Below are positions 58,346-64,000 of a DNA stretch of 64,000 nucleotides, piece after piece. The stretch is from CAYZHM01 sp964478225 (lineage in GTDB: Bacteria; Pseudomonadota; Alphaproteobacteria; Micavibrionales; Micavibrionaceae). Position 1 is the first letter of the stretch. Every line of letters begins with the position of its first letter. A program made the position numbers and the translations under genes. The stretch lies in NCBI GenBank assembly GCA_964478225.1, contig CAYZHM010000001.1:186001-250000 (forward strand), given 5' to 3'. The notes under the pieces are model-generated. The model was not told the DNA's origin and did not search any database. It saw only the letters and a list, made by a program, of their open reading frames with translations.

Positions 58346-58394
58346 GTAAGTAACGTAGATACAACACAAAAAAAAGAGAAGGACGGACGTTATT

Positions 58395-59222
58395 ATGGCT
58401 AAAAAAACCGCTAAGGCGACTTCAAAAACACAAAAAGCCAAGACTACAGTAAAAGTGACAACTAAGACTGCAAAGGCGAAAGTGCCAGCAAAGACAAAAG
58501 CTAAAGCTACGGCAAAACTTCAAGCAAAGGTCAGCAAAACCCCGAAGAAAATTCAGGATCTCGCTAAAAAGGCCGCTGCCAAGAAAGCTCCAGTGAAGCA
58601 AACACCCGTTAAGGCAAGCGTTAAGAAGCCTGTTGTTTCTAAAAACGTGCCAATGGCTCCTGCTGCAAGCAAGCGCCCCGCCAATGATGTGGCTGTGAAG
58701 GTTCCGGGCTTGGATTTTTCCAGCGGTGACTACGTTGTTTACCCTGCCCATGGCGTTGGCCAGGTTGAGGGGATTGAAACCCAAACAATTGGCGGAATGG
58801 AAGTTAAACTCTATGCAGTTAGCTTCGAAAAAGACCGTATGCGCCTTAAAATTCCAGTCTTTAAAGCCAAGACATCGGGTCTGCGCAAAGTTTGTGGTGG
58901 CGAGCATTTGGATAACGCCCTCAAGACACTCAAAGGTCGTTCACGCATCAAACGCATGATGTGGAGCCGCCGTGCGCAGGAATATGAAATGAAGATCAAT
59001 TCAGGCGACCCTGTTGCGATTGCAGAGGTCCTTCGCGATCTTAAGCGTAGCAACGATGATACAGAGCAGTCTTATTCTGAGCGTCAAATCTATCAATCTG
59101 CCCTTGAGCGTTTGGCTCGTGAGGTTGCGATTGTTGAAAAGATGAGCGAAGAAAAGGCTGCAGATCATATCGAAAAGTTAATGGGCAAGAAAAAGCCTGC
59201 AAACGATCGTAAAGCTGCTTAG
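58395..59222 (+). CDS. carD: CarD family transcription factor with histone H1-like N-terminal tail
   Basis: A 275-residue protein. Residues about 1-90 are Lys/Ala/Thr/Pro-rich (KKTAKATSKTQKAKTTVKV and similar), like histone H1 or bacterial H1-like tails. From about residue 107 the CarD/TRCF RNA polymerase-interacting domain follows (FSSGDYVVYPAHGVGQVEGI, then EVKLYAVSFEKDRMRLKIP), with the DNA-binding helical region (GRSRIKRMMWSRRAQEYEMK, then DPVAIAEVLRDLKR) after it. CarD stabilises the open promoter complex. Ordinary alphaproteobacterial CarD is about 170 residues without this tail; Myxococcus CarD has a basic HMGA-like extension at the other end. A strong terminator follows. Confidence 0.9.
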   Translation: MAKKTAKATSKTQKAKTTVKVTTKTAKAKVPAKTKAKATAKLQAKVSKTPKKIQDLAKKAAAKKAPVKQTPVKASVKKPVVSKNVPMAPAASKRPANDVAVKVPGLDFSSGDYVVYPAHGVGQVEGIETQTIGGMEVKLYAVSFEKDRMRLKIPVFKAKTSGLRKVCGGEHLDNALKTLKGRSRIKRMMWSRRAQEYEMKINSGDPVAIAEVLRDLKRSNDDTEQSYSERQIYQSALERLAREVAIVEKMSEEKAADHIEKLMGKKKPANDRKAA

Positions 59223-59246
59223 TCGCTTTTTAGACAAGAAATCATG

Positions 59247-59285
59247 AAATCAGGCGCAAGGACTTTCTTTGCGCCTGATTTTTTT
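59247..59285 (+). terminator. Strong terminator after carD
   Basis: Thirteen-base stem, AAATCAGGCGCAA (59247-59259) and TTGCGCCTGATTT (59269-59281), then a run of seven T's (59279-59285). Confidence 0.9.
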
Positions 59286-59353
59286 GTATACTGAATACGA
59301 TTCTGGTAACTCCTCTTTTTCCACAACCTTGTACAACTCTTTTCAACATCTGG

Positions 59354-60184
59354 ATGTGTAAAACCCACACGAGCAGCGCGATTAAGATTCTGGAATCCAC
59401 TCATCATAATGACGGGAGGATATGGTCTGTTCCCGCCGTGCATGGGGACCTTGGGCGCCTTGTGCAGTTGCATGACCATATTTATGAGCATTTCAAATTA
59501 GGTGACCAGCTTGTTTATCATGGCAATTATATTGGCTATGGCGAGCGATCTGCGGAGTGTATCGACGAGATTTTGACCTTCCGGCGGATGATTCTGTCGA
59601 TCCGCGGTGTTATTCCACGCGATATTACCTTTCTGCGCGGCACACAAGAAGAATTGTGGAAGCGCATGCTTCAGCTCTCTTTCGACCCCAAGCCGGCAGA
59701 CACGCTTTTATGGATGCTTGGGCATGGTGTTGGTGCGTCTTTGAAAAGTTACGGTTTTTGCCCACATGATGCGCTGGAGGCCTGCCAATACGGTACTATC
59801 GGATTGACCCGCTGGACATCGCGCATTCGAGAGACTGTCCGCAATCGTCCAGGACATGAGATTTTCTTCACGAAGCTTAAGCGTGCGGCGCATAGCACTT
59901 TTGAGTCCGGAACCCCTCTTCTGTTCGTGCATGCCGGCTTGAACAGCTCTAAGCCACTTGAAGAACAAGGCGATGCGTTCTGGTGGGGTTCATCTGAGTT
60001 TGAAAGCATGGAGGCGGCGTATGGTCCGTTTCACAAAGTCGTGAGAGGCTTTGACCCTCTTCATAAGGGAGCAGACTTCAACGGCATCAAAGCTACCACA
60101 GATAATGGATGCGGCTTTGGTGGAAGCCTTATAAGCGCGGCCTTTATGGCCGATGGCAGTATTTTCGATATTATCGAAGCCTGA
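59354..60184 (+). CDS. Degenerate PPP-type metallophosphoesterase homologue (probable pseudoenzyme)
   Basis: A 276-residue protein with the overall fold and spacing of bacterial PPP phosphatases but with most metal ligands changed. The GDIHG motif reads PAVHGD (27-32), GDYIDRG reads GNYIGYG (57-63), RGNHE reads RGTQE (95-99), and VHGHTP reads VRGFDP (about 232-237). FVHAG (about 195) and FWWGSSEF, in place of LWIRDEF, keep the fold's marks. It has no frameshift or stop, so it is a conserved non-catalytic relative rather than a decayed gene. It lies between the carD terminator and rpoH. Function unknown; I infer binding of a phosphoprotein or nucleotide rather than hydrolysis. Confidence 0.75.
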   Translation: MCKTHTSSAIKILESTHHNDGRIWSVPAVHGDLGRLVQLHDHIYEHFKLGDQLVYHGNYIGYGERSAECIDEILTFRRMILSIRGVIPRDITFLRGTQEELWKRMLQLSFDPKPADTLLWMLGHGVGASLKSYGFCPHDALEACQYGTIGLTRWTSRIRETVRNRPGHEIFFTKLKRAAHSTFESGTPLLFVHAGLNSSKPLEEQGDAFWWGSSEFESMEAAYGPFHKVVRGFDPLHKGADFNGIKATTDNGCGFGGSLISAAFMADGSIFDIIEA

Positions 60185-60305
60185 TTTTCAGAAAAAAAAT
60201 TAATAAATTTGTAACGTTTTTACATTTTTTCCGAATGTATGGGCAGTAACAGACGTATCAATTTTGTTACGAACTTTTAAGTCAGAAAGACGTTAGGTAA
60301 GAGAC

Positions 60306-61196
60306 ATGACATACATAGACGATCCACAAACACAAAAAGCCAATATGCATTACATCCGTGATGCGATGAATGAGCCTTTGCTCAAGAAAGATCATGAGCT
60401 TGATCTTGCGCGGCGCTGGCGTGACAAGAGGGATGAGAGGGCCTTACACGAGCTTACTCGTTCCTATACACGTCTTGTGATCGCGATTGCGGCCAAGTTT
60501 CGTAATTACGGGTTGCCTATGGGTGATTTAATTCAGGAAGGAAATGTGGGCCTGATGATGGCGGCGGAGAGATTTGATCCTGAGCGTGACCTTCGTTTTT
60601 CAACCTATGCCAATTGGTGGATAAAGTCATGTATTCAGGACTACGTTCTTCGGAACTGGTCGATTGTGCGGACTGGAACCACAGCGGCCCAGAAGTCTTT
60701 ATTCTTTAACTTGAGACGCCTGCGGGCCAAAATTGAAGCCAAGGCCGAAAAGGAAGGTTTGAATGACAATGACCGCAAGGCCATTGCCAAAGATTTAAAC
60801 GTCAGAGTTTCCGATGTTGAGGCAATGGAAAGCCGGATGAGCGGTGGTGATCAATCTTTGAACGCTCCAATTGGGGATGATAGCGAGGATGATCGGCAGA
60901 GCTTCTTGGCTGATGGTGCCCCTAACCCTGAGGATATCGTTATAATGAATAAGGATTCAAAGACACGATCACAGTGGTTGGAAAAGGCTTTGAGTACGTT
61001 GCCAGAGCGCGAGCAGCAGATCATTCGTGAGCGCCATTTGCAGCACGAGACAGTAACCCTTGAGGATCTCGGCAAATCACTTGGGATCAGCAAGGAACGT
61101 GTGCGTCAGCTTGAAGCAAGAGCGATGGATACGCTGAAGGTTTCTTTGATGAAAAATGTAGCGAGTGAACAGGAGCTCTTTATCGAGAGTTTATAA
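60306..61196 (+). CDS. rpoH: RNA polymerase heat-shock sigma factor RpoH
   Basis: A 296-residue sigma-32. Region 2 has LVIAIAAKFRNYGLPMGDLI and LRFSTYANWWIKSCIQDYVL; the RpoH box QKSLFFNLRRL is exact; region 4 ends ITLEDLGKSLGISKERVRQL (here VTLEDLG...). It directs transcription of chaperone genes; clpB in this window is a likely target. The first 40 bases after the start may form secondary structure typical of RpoH thermometers, but I cannot judge that by eye. A strong terminator follows 25 bases after the stop. Confidence 0.96.
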   Translation: MTYIDDPQTQKANMHYIRDAMNEPLLKKDHELDLARRWRDKRDERALHELTRSYTRLVIAIAAKFRNYGLPMGDLIQEGNVGLMMAAERFDPERDLRFSTYANWWIKSCIQDYVLRNWSIVRTGTTAAQKSLFFNLRRLRAKIEAKAEKEGLNDNDRKAIAKDLNVRVSDVEAMESRMSGGDQSLNAPIGDDSEDDRQSFLADGAPNPEDIVIMNKDSKTRSQWLEKALSTLPEREQQIIRERHLQHETVTLEDLGKSLGISKERVRQLEARAMDTLKVSLMKNVASEQELFIESL

Positions 61197-61221
61197 AATA
61201 ATCAGACCTATTTACTTTACC

Positions 61222-61272
61222 CCGGGCCGCAGCTTCCTCCCCTTCCCCCATAGAAAGCGGCCCGGTTTTTTT
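61222..61272 (+). terminator. Terminator after rpoH
   Basis: Nine-base GC-rich stem CCGGGCCGC (61222-61230) and GCGGCCCGG (61257-61265), then seven T's (61266-61272). Confidence 0.88.
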
Positions 61273-61298
61273 ATATAAATGTGGGTTTGAAAACTGGA

Positions 61299-61784
61299 CT
61301 AAGTCCGATGTTTTTTGTGCAAATGGTGCCAAGCGATTGAGCCTATCCAGGGCAGGAAAATAAAAAATATAATAGTGATAGTACTTAAAAATATTCTTTG
61401 AGGACTAGTTTCCATAGAGATAACATTAAAAATCAATGTTATCAAAACTGTGCAATATACGACGTGCTTGCCCTCCTTAGGCGGGTTGGAAAAGAAAACA
61501 TAAAAAAACGCTAGAGGCATTGTTAAAGAAAATGCCAGAGTTGTGACCTTTGTGATATTTTCCATGACTTTCTGGGGATCATCCGGCAACGGTTTATTTT
61601 CAAAAGTGGAAATATCCTCCATGCTTATGGACAAACTTTGTATCGCTAGAATCCCATACAAATATGAAAGCGCTGCCATAACAGAATTCAAAAGAAAAAT
61701 GATAAGCACAACTTTTATTGTGTCCTTTGCTACCTTTGTTTTGAAAGGCGCAAAATAGCGCTCTAGTCCTTTGAATTTCTGCAA
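61299..61784 (-). CDS. Four-helix membrane protein overlapping the MuF-like gene
   Basis: A 161-residue protein with four hydrophobic segments (about 25-48, 82-102, 110-128 and 132-152; for example VVLIIFLLNSVMAALSYLYG and FLSTITIIFFIFLPWIGSIAW) and short charged loops. No family is recognised. It starts with TTG at 61784, 22 bases inside the end of the upstream MuF-like gene and with AAAGGGA before it, so its translation is coupled to that gene. A small membrane protein in this position could be an immunity protein or a membrane partner; this is inference. Confidence 0.65.
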   Translation of the reverse strand: MQKFKGLERYFAPFKTKVAKDTIKVVLIIFLLNSVMAALSYLYGILAIQSLSISMEDISTFENKPLPDDPQKVMENITKVTTLAFSLTMPLAFFYVFFSNPPKEGKHVVYCTVLITLIFNVISMETSPQRIFLSTITIIFFIFLPWIGSIAWHHLHKKHRT

Positions 61785-62596
61785 ATTTCTAATTTCCCTT
61801 TTGTTTCGATAACTTCCTTTATAGCCCTTTCAAGTTCTAGTAAGACTAGCCTAAGTTCTTGCTCAAAATACTGTATTCTCATTCGTATTTGTGTGATTTT
61901 TATTGAATTCTTTCTTAGGTTTGCATCTGCAATTTTTTCAGTAACCTGATCCGTAAGAAAATCAAGAAAAGCTCCTGCTGTATTGTTGGGACTTAAAATT
62001 TCGATGACCGCTAGTTTTCCAAAAATTTCTTCCGCTTCCTCAATAGTACTTTTGTGTTCATCATACAGGTTTTGCAATTTTTCTTCTATATTGCCTTTTT
62101 TAGCATCCCATACTTGAAATTTTGTACTTGCTTCTTGGAAAGCAATTTCTTCAGCCTCACAGCTCAGGCTTTTCAATTTAACGCCAAGTGGCTCCGCCCA
62201 GCAGCGACAATTATAATCTTCGCCGGGGTGGCCGCCGTCGGGTGGTTGCGCCCAACTAAATGTCTGGCCTTCGCGGGCGGCATGGGCATCGCGGACATGA
62301 GTATCCCCAACTGTACGCCACTTGTAACGCTCAGATTGATCTTGTTGTGAGAGTGCTTTGTTAAGGCCATGGACGGTGTTGCTGAAAGGAAAAATATGTG
62401 AGGTGATTTCTATGCCTTTATCACGCTGAAACTGATTTATAGAACGAAATAATTCCAAGTCACGGCCTTCTTCAATGCCGATCCTAGGGGCTGGGGTATA
62501 ATAACCCAAGCGATTGAGCACGACTTTAAGAGCGTGCACGTCTTCGGGATCGGCGACGCTGTAGGGGGCGACGACGTTGATGATTTTAAATCGCAT
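61763..62596 (-). CDS. Peptidoglycan-binding-like plus MuF-like domain protein
   Basis: A 277-residue protein with three parts. The N-terminus (about 10-80; DPEDVHALKVVLNRLGYY, then DLELFRSINQFQRDKG) resembles the PG-binding-1 fold. Residues about 92-136 match the end of the phage Mu F/SPP1 gp7 minor-head domain: WRTVGDTHVRDAHAAREGQTF, shown here only by its key W-R-VRD-H residues, then HPGEDYNCRCWAEPL with the Cys-Arg-Cys. The last 140 residues are coiled-coil and charged. There are no phage genes nearby and no signal peptide. MuF domains also occur in polymorphic toxins, usually before a C-terminal toxin. A terminator sits 15 bases upstream of the ATG, and the next gene overlaps by 22 bases. 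Confidence 0.7.
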   Translation of the reverse strand: MRFKIINVVAPYSVADPEDVHALKVVLNRLGYYTPAPRIGIEEGRDLELFRSINQFQRDKGIEITSHIFPFSNTVHGLNKALSQQDQSERYKWRTVGDTHVRDAHAAREGQTFSWAQPPDGGHPGEDYNCRCWAEPLGVKLKSLSCEAEEIAFQEASTKFQVWDAKKGNIEEKLQNLYDEHKSTIEEAEEIFGKLAVIEILSPNNTAGAFLDFLTDQVTEKIADANLRKNSIKITQIRMRIQYFEQELRLVLLELERAIKEVIETKGKLEICRNSKD

Positions 62597-62610
62597 GATG
62601 AAAATTCCAT

Positions 62611-62634
62611 AAAAAAACCCGGACGGAGTCCGGG
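62611..62634 (-). terminator. Terminator between the M48 gene and the MuF-like gene
   Basis: Seven-base stem CCCGGAC (62618-62624) and GTCCGGG (62628-62634) with a three-base loop. On the minus strand seven T's (62617-62611) follow. It lies 48 bases after the M48 stop and ends 15 bases before the MuF-like ATG. Confidence 0.85.
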
Positions 62635-62681
62635 CGTTGTTAATGAATATATTCCTAAATATTTACAAACAAGTCAAGCTT

Positions 62682-64000
62682 TTACTGGGTGATGGTTTTG
62701 TACCTATTGCCGGGCTTAAGGGCTTCGCCGGGAACGAGGGCATTCAGGACGCGGAATTGGTCCTCGTTATATTTATCGAAAGGCATATGACGCGCCAGAG
62801 ACTCTATGCTGTCGTTAGCGCCTGCTGTGATGATCCGCACCTGTTTGGGACGTAGAGAAGATTTTTCCTGCGCGGTAAGCCTGCGGAAACTATAGGATGC
62901 ACGTTTGAGGTCTTCAACCGCTGCTGAGGATGCTCCTTGCGGGATAGCGATCTGGAAGCGCGCGACTTTTTCAGGCTCGAACTCAATTGCGATTAAACGG
63001 ATCATTGCAGGCTTGCCGTTAACTCGGCCTGAAAAAGTGGCGGTGGCGGCATTCATCCCGTTGACCGTTATATTTTGCGGATTTTGGACTGCTTCCCCTT
63101 TTATCCAGATTTGATGGAGGTATGTGGCGGGATCGAGACGGCCTTTATTAGCGCCTATGTCAAAAACAATTGCGGAGCCGTTGGTGTGTGTGGCGACCAC
63201 GGCTTCTGGCTGGTTTTCGATTTTGAAACCGGAGGGTGTATCGAAAGCAAATCCTATATCTGGATGATAAAAGGTCTGACCTTTGGTGAAGCCTTGTTTT
63301 GCGCTGTCGCCGAAAACCATTCCATCGATAACCCTCATGTGTGTGTCTTCACCTGTCGTACCGCTTTGAGGATAAGCGTTGGATGAAGCCAATGTGGCGC
63401 TCACGCGATCCGAGGTTGCCGGGTGCGTCGAAAGATAGCTAAAACCTTGCTGTTTACCATCGATGCGTGCTTCAAGACCGCTTTGGGCCTGTAGGGATGA
63501 AAGGAAGCGCGGCATAGCGGCGGGATTATATCCTGCTTTGGTCATATAACGTAGGCCGAGTGAGTCGGCTTCGGTTTCCTGAGACCTTGAGTATGAACTG
63601 AGATAAAGGTTGGTACCAAGGCCAATGGCCTGATTTGTGGCTGCTCCTCCATCCAGCGCGATGGAAAGAATATTAGCACCGAGCGAAGTGACTGCTGCTG
63701 TTGAATAACGTTCTGCGGAATGGCGGCCTGTGATGTGGCCAACTTCGTGCGAGAGGACAGCGGCGACCTCGGCCTCATTGTTGGCCAAAGCCAAAAGGCC
63801 GCGCGAGATATAGATATAACCGCCGGGTAGCGCAAAAGCATTCACGATCGGACTATCAATCACATAAAATTTATACTGAACATCGCCGCGCTCTGTGTGA
63901 GGTACAATTTTGCGGCCTATTTCGTTCACGTAGCCAACAACCTTTGGGTCATCGTAAAAACCAAATTGTTCGGCAACCTTCTGATGCTCGCTGGCGCCGA
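62682..64000 (-). CDS. M48 family metalloprotease (BepA-like), 5' partial
   Basis: The frame stays open to the end of the window, so the N-terminus is missing; the GTG at 63929 is internal. The catalytic zinc motif is LSHEVGHITGRH (HExxH), with the third ligand in QETEADSLGLRYM (E of EADxxG). NAFALPGGYIYISRGLL is the family's usual lead-in. This is the periplasmic BepA/YfgC type, which helps assemble or degrade outer-membrane proteins, including LptD. After the protease come a ~120-residue beta domain and a LysM-like end (ITAGANDSIESLARHM). The window ends inside the domain preceding the active site. Confidence 0.9.
   Translation of the reverse strand, partial: GASEHQKVAEQFGFYDDPKVVGYVNEIGRKIVPHTERGDVQYKFYVIDSPIVNAFALPGGYIYISRGLLALANNEAEVAAVLSHEVGHITGRHSAERYSTAAVTSLGANILSIALDGGAATNQAIGLGTNLYLSSYSRSQETEADSLGLRYMTKAGYNPAAMPRFLSSLQAQSGLEARIDGKQQGFSYLSTHPATSDRVSATLASSNAYPQSGTTGEDTHMRVIDGMVFGDSAKQGFTKGQTFYHPDIGFAFDTPSGFKIENQPEAVVATHTNGSAIVFDIGANKGRLDPATYLHQIWIKGEAVQNPQNITVNGMNAATATFSGRVNGKPAMIRLIAIEFEPEKVARFQIAIPQGASSAAVEDLKRASYSFRRLTAQEKSSLRPKQVRIITAGANDSIESLARHMPFDKYNEDQFRVLNALVPGEALKPGNRYKTITQ

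Noticed and set aside
58156..58353. 65-residue open frame in the gap before carD
   Set aside because: No ribosome site, Cys/Pro-rich nonsense composition, and it lies over the foldable leader; usual fdxA ferredoxin motifs (CxxCxxC) of this locus are absent.
1..64000. CRISPR arrays, insertion sequences, tRNA or rRNA genes
   Set aside because: No regularly spaced repeats, transposase frames, or tRNA/rRNA sequence was seen in the short intergenic gaps.

Overview
The window is a gene-dense stretch of an alphaproteobacterial chromosome, AT-leaning for the class by eye. It carries about 68 protein genes, no tRNA or rRNA gene that I can see, no CRISPR array and no insertion sequence. The class assignment rests on alphaproteobacterial gene neighbourhoods: prfA-prmC-DUF4167-clpB beside lysC|ubiG, a DUF4175 (TIGR02302-type) gene next to ftsEX, bolA|DnaJ-cobS-cobT, the HIG1 small protein before etfB, and carD near rpoH. 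An aquatic or predatory lineage close to Rhodospirillales or Micavibrionales is my guess and cannot be settled from the sequence alone. A run of ten Ns at 44858-44867 shows this is a draft assembly. It splits bolA, and deleting the Ns restores a complete bolA frame.

Layout. 1-888: C-terminal end of a trimeric autotransporter adhesin. 0.9-8 kb: MarC, TMEM175 and MntP transporters, an M17 aminopeptidase with an NlpC/P60 hydrolase, a lipoprotein, a class II amidotransferase and rimK. 8-15.5 kb, minus strand: lysC, rodZ, prfA, prmC, DUF4167, clpB. 15.5-21.8 kb: ubiG, HIG1 protein, etfB-lipoprotein-etfA, a pentapeptide-repeat protein, and a tiny LptM-like lipoprotein overlapping lysA. 21.9-29.6 kb: DUF4175 protein, zinc-ribbon protein, ftsE-ftsX, ydcF and a PlsC-DUF2125 fusion. 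29.6-33.7 kb, minus: parvulin-mutT-methyltransferase-chorismate mutase-tyrC. 33.8-38.3 kb: secA, FAD oxidoreductase, aldo/keto reductase. 38.3-41.3 kb, minus: aroK-aroB-CNNM/CBS protein. 41.3-44.3 kb: xerD and accA. 44.3-49 kb: RHH regulator, bolA, DnaJ-like, cobS, cobT. 49-53.5 kb: GST, hisS, unknown genes and an orphan sigma-like factor. 53.5-57.3 kb: sufE, clpX, DHH phosphoesterase, LD-carboxypeptidase. 57.4-61.2 kb: unknown gene, CarD with a histone-H1-like tail, a degenerate PPP-type phosphatase and rpoH. 61.3-64 kb, minus: an M48 protease cut by the window edge, then a PG-binding/MuF-like protein overlapping a four-helix membrane protein.

Most of the window is housekeeping: cell envelope and division (rodZ, ftsEX, plsC, lptM), proteostasis (clpB, clpX, rpoH, M48, parvulin), shikimate, lysine and aromatic biosynthesis (lysC, lysA, aroK, aroB, chorismate mutase, tyrC) and translation termination (prfA, prmC). 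The best leads for something undescribed are the MuF/PG-binding plus membrane-protein pair at 61299-62596, the metal-ligand-less phosphatase homologue between carD and rpoH, the H1-tailed CarD with a foldable leader RNA, and several well-defined operator-like inverted repeats (before xerD, before the RHH gene, between sufE and clpX). Promoters with a near-perfect TTGACA, a 17-base spacer and a loose TANNTT -10 box recur across the window.
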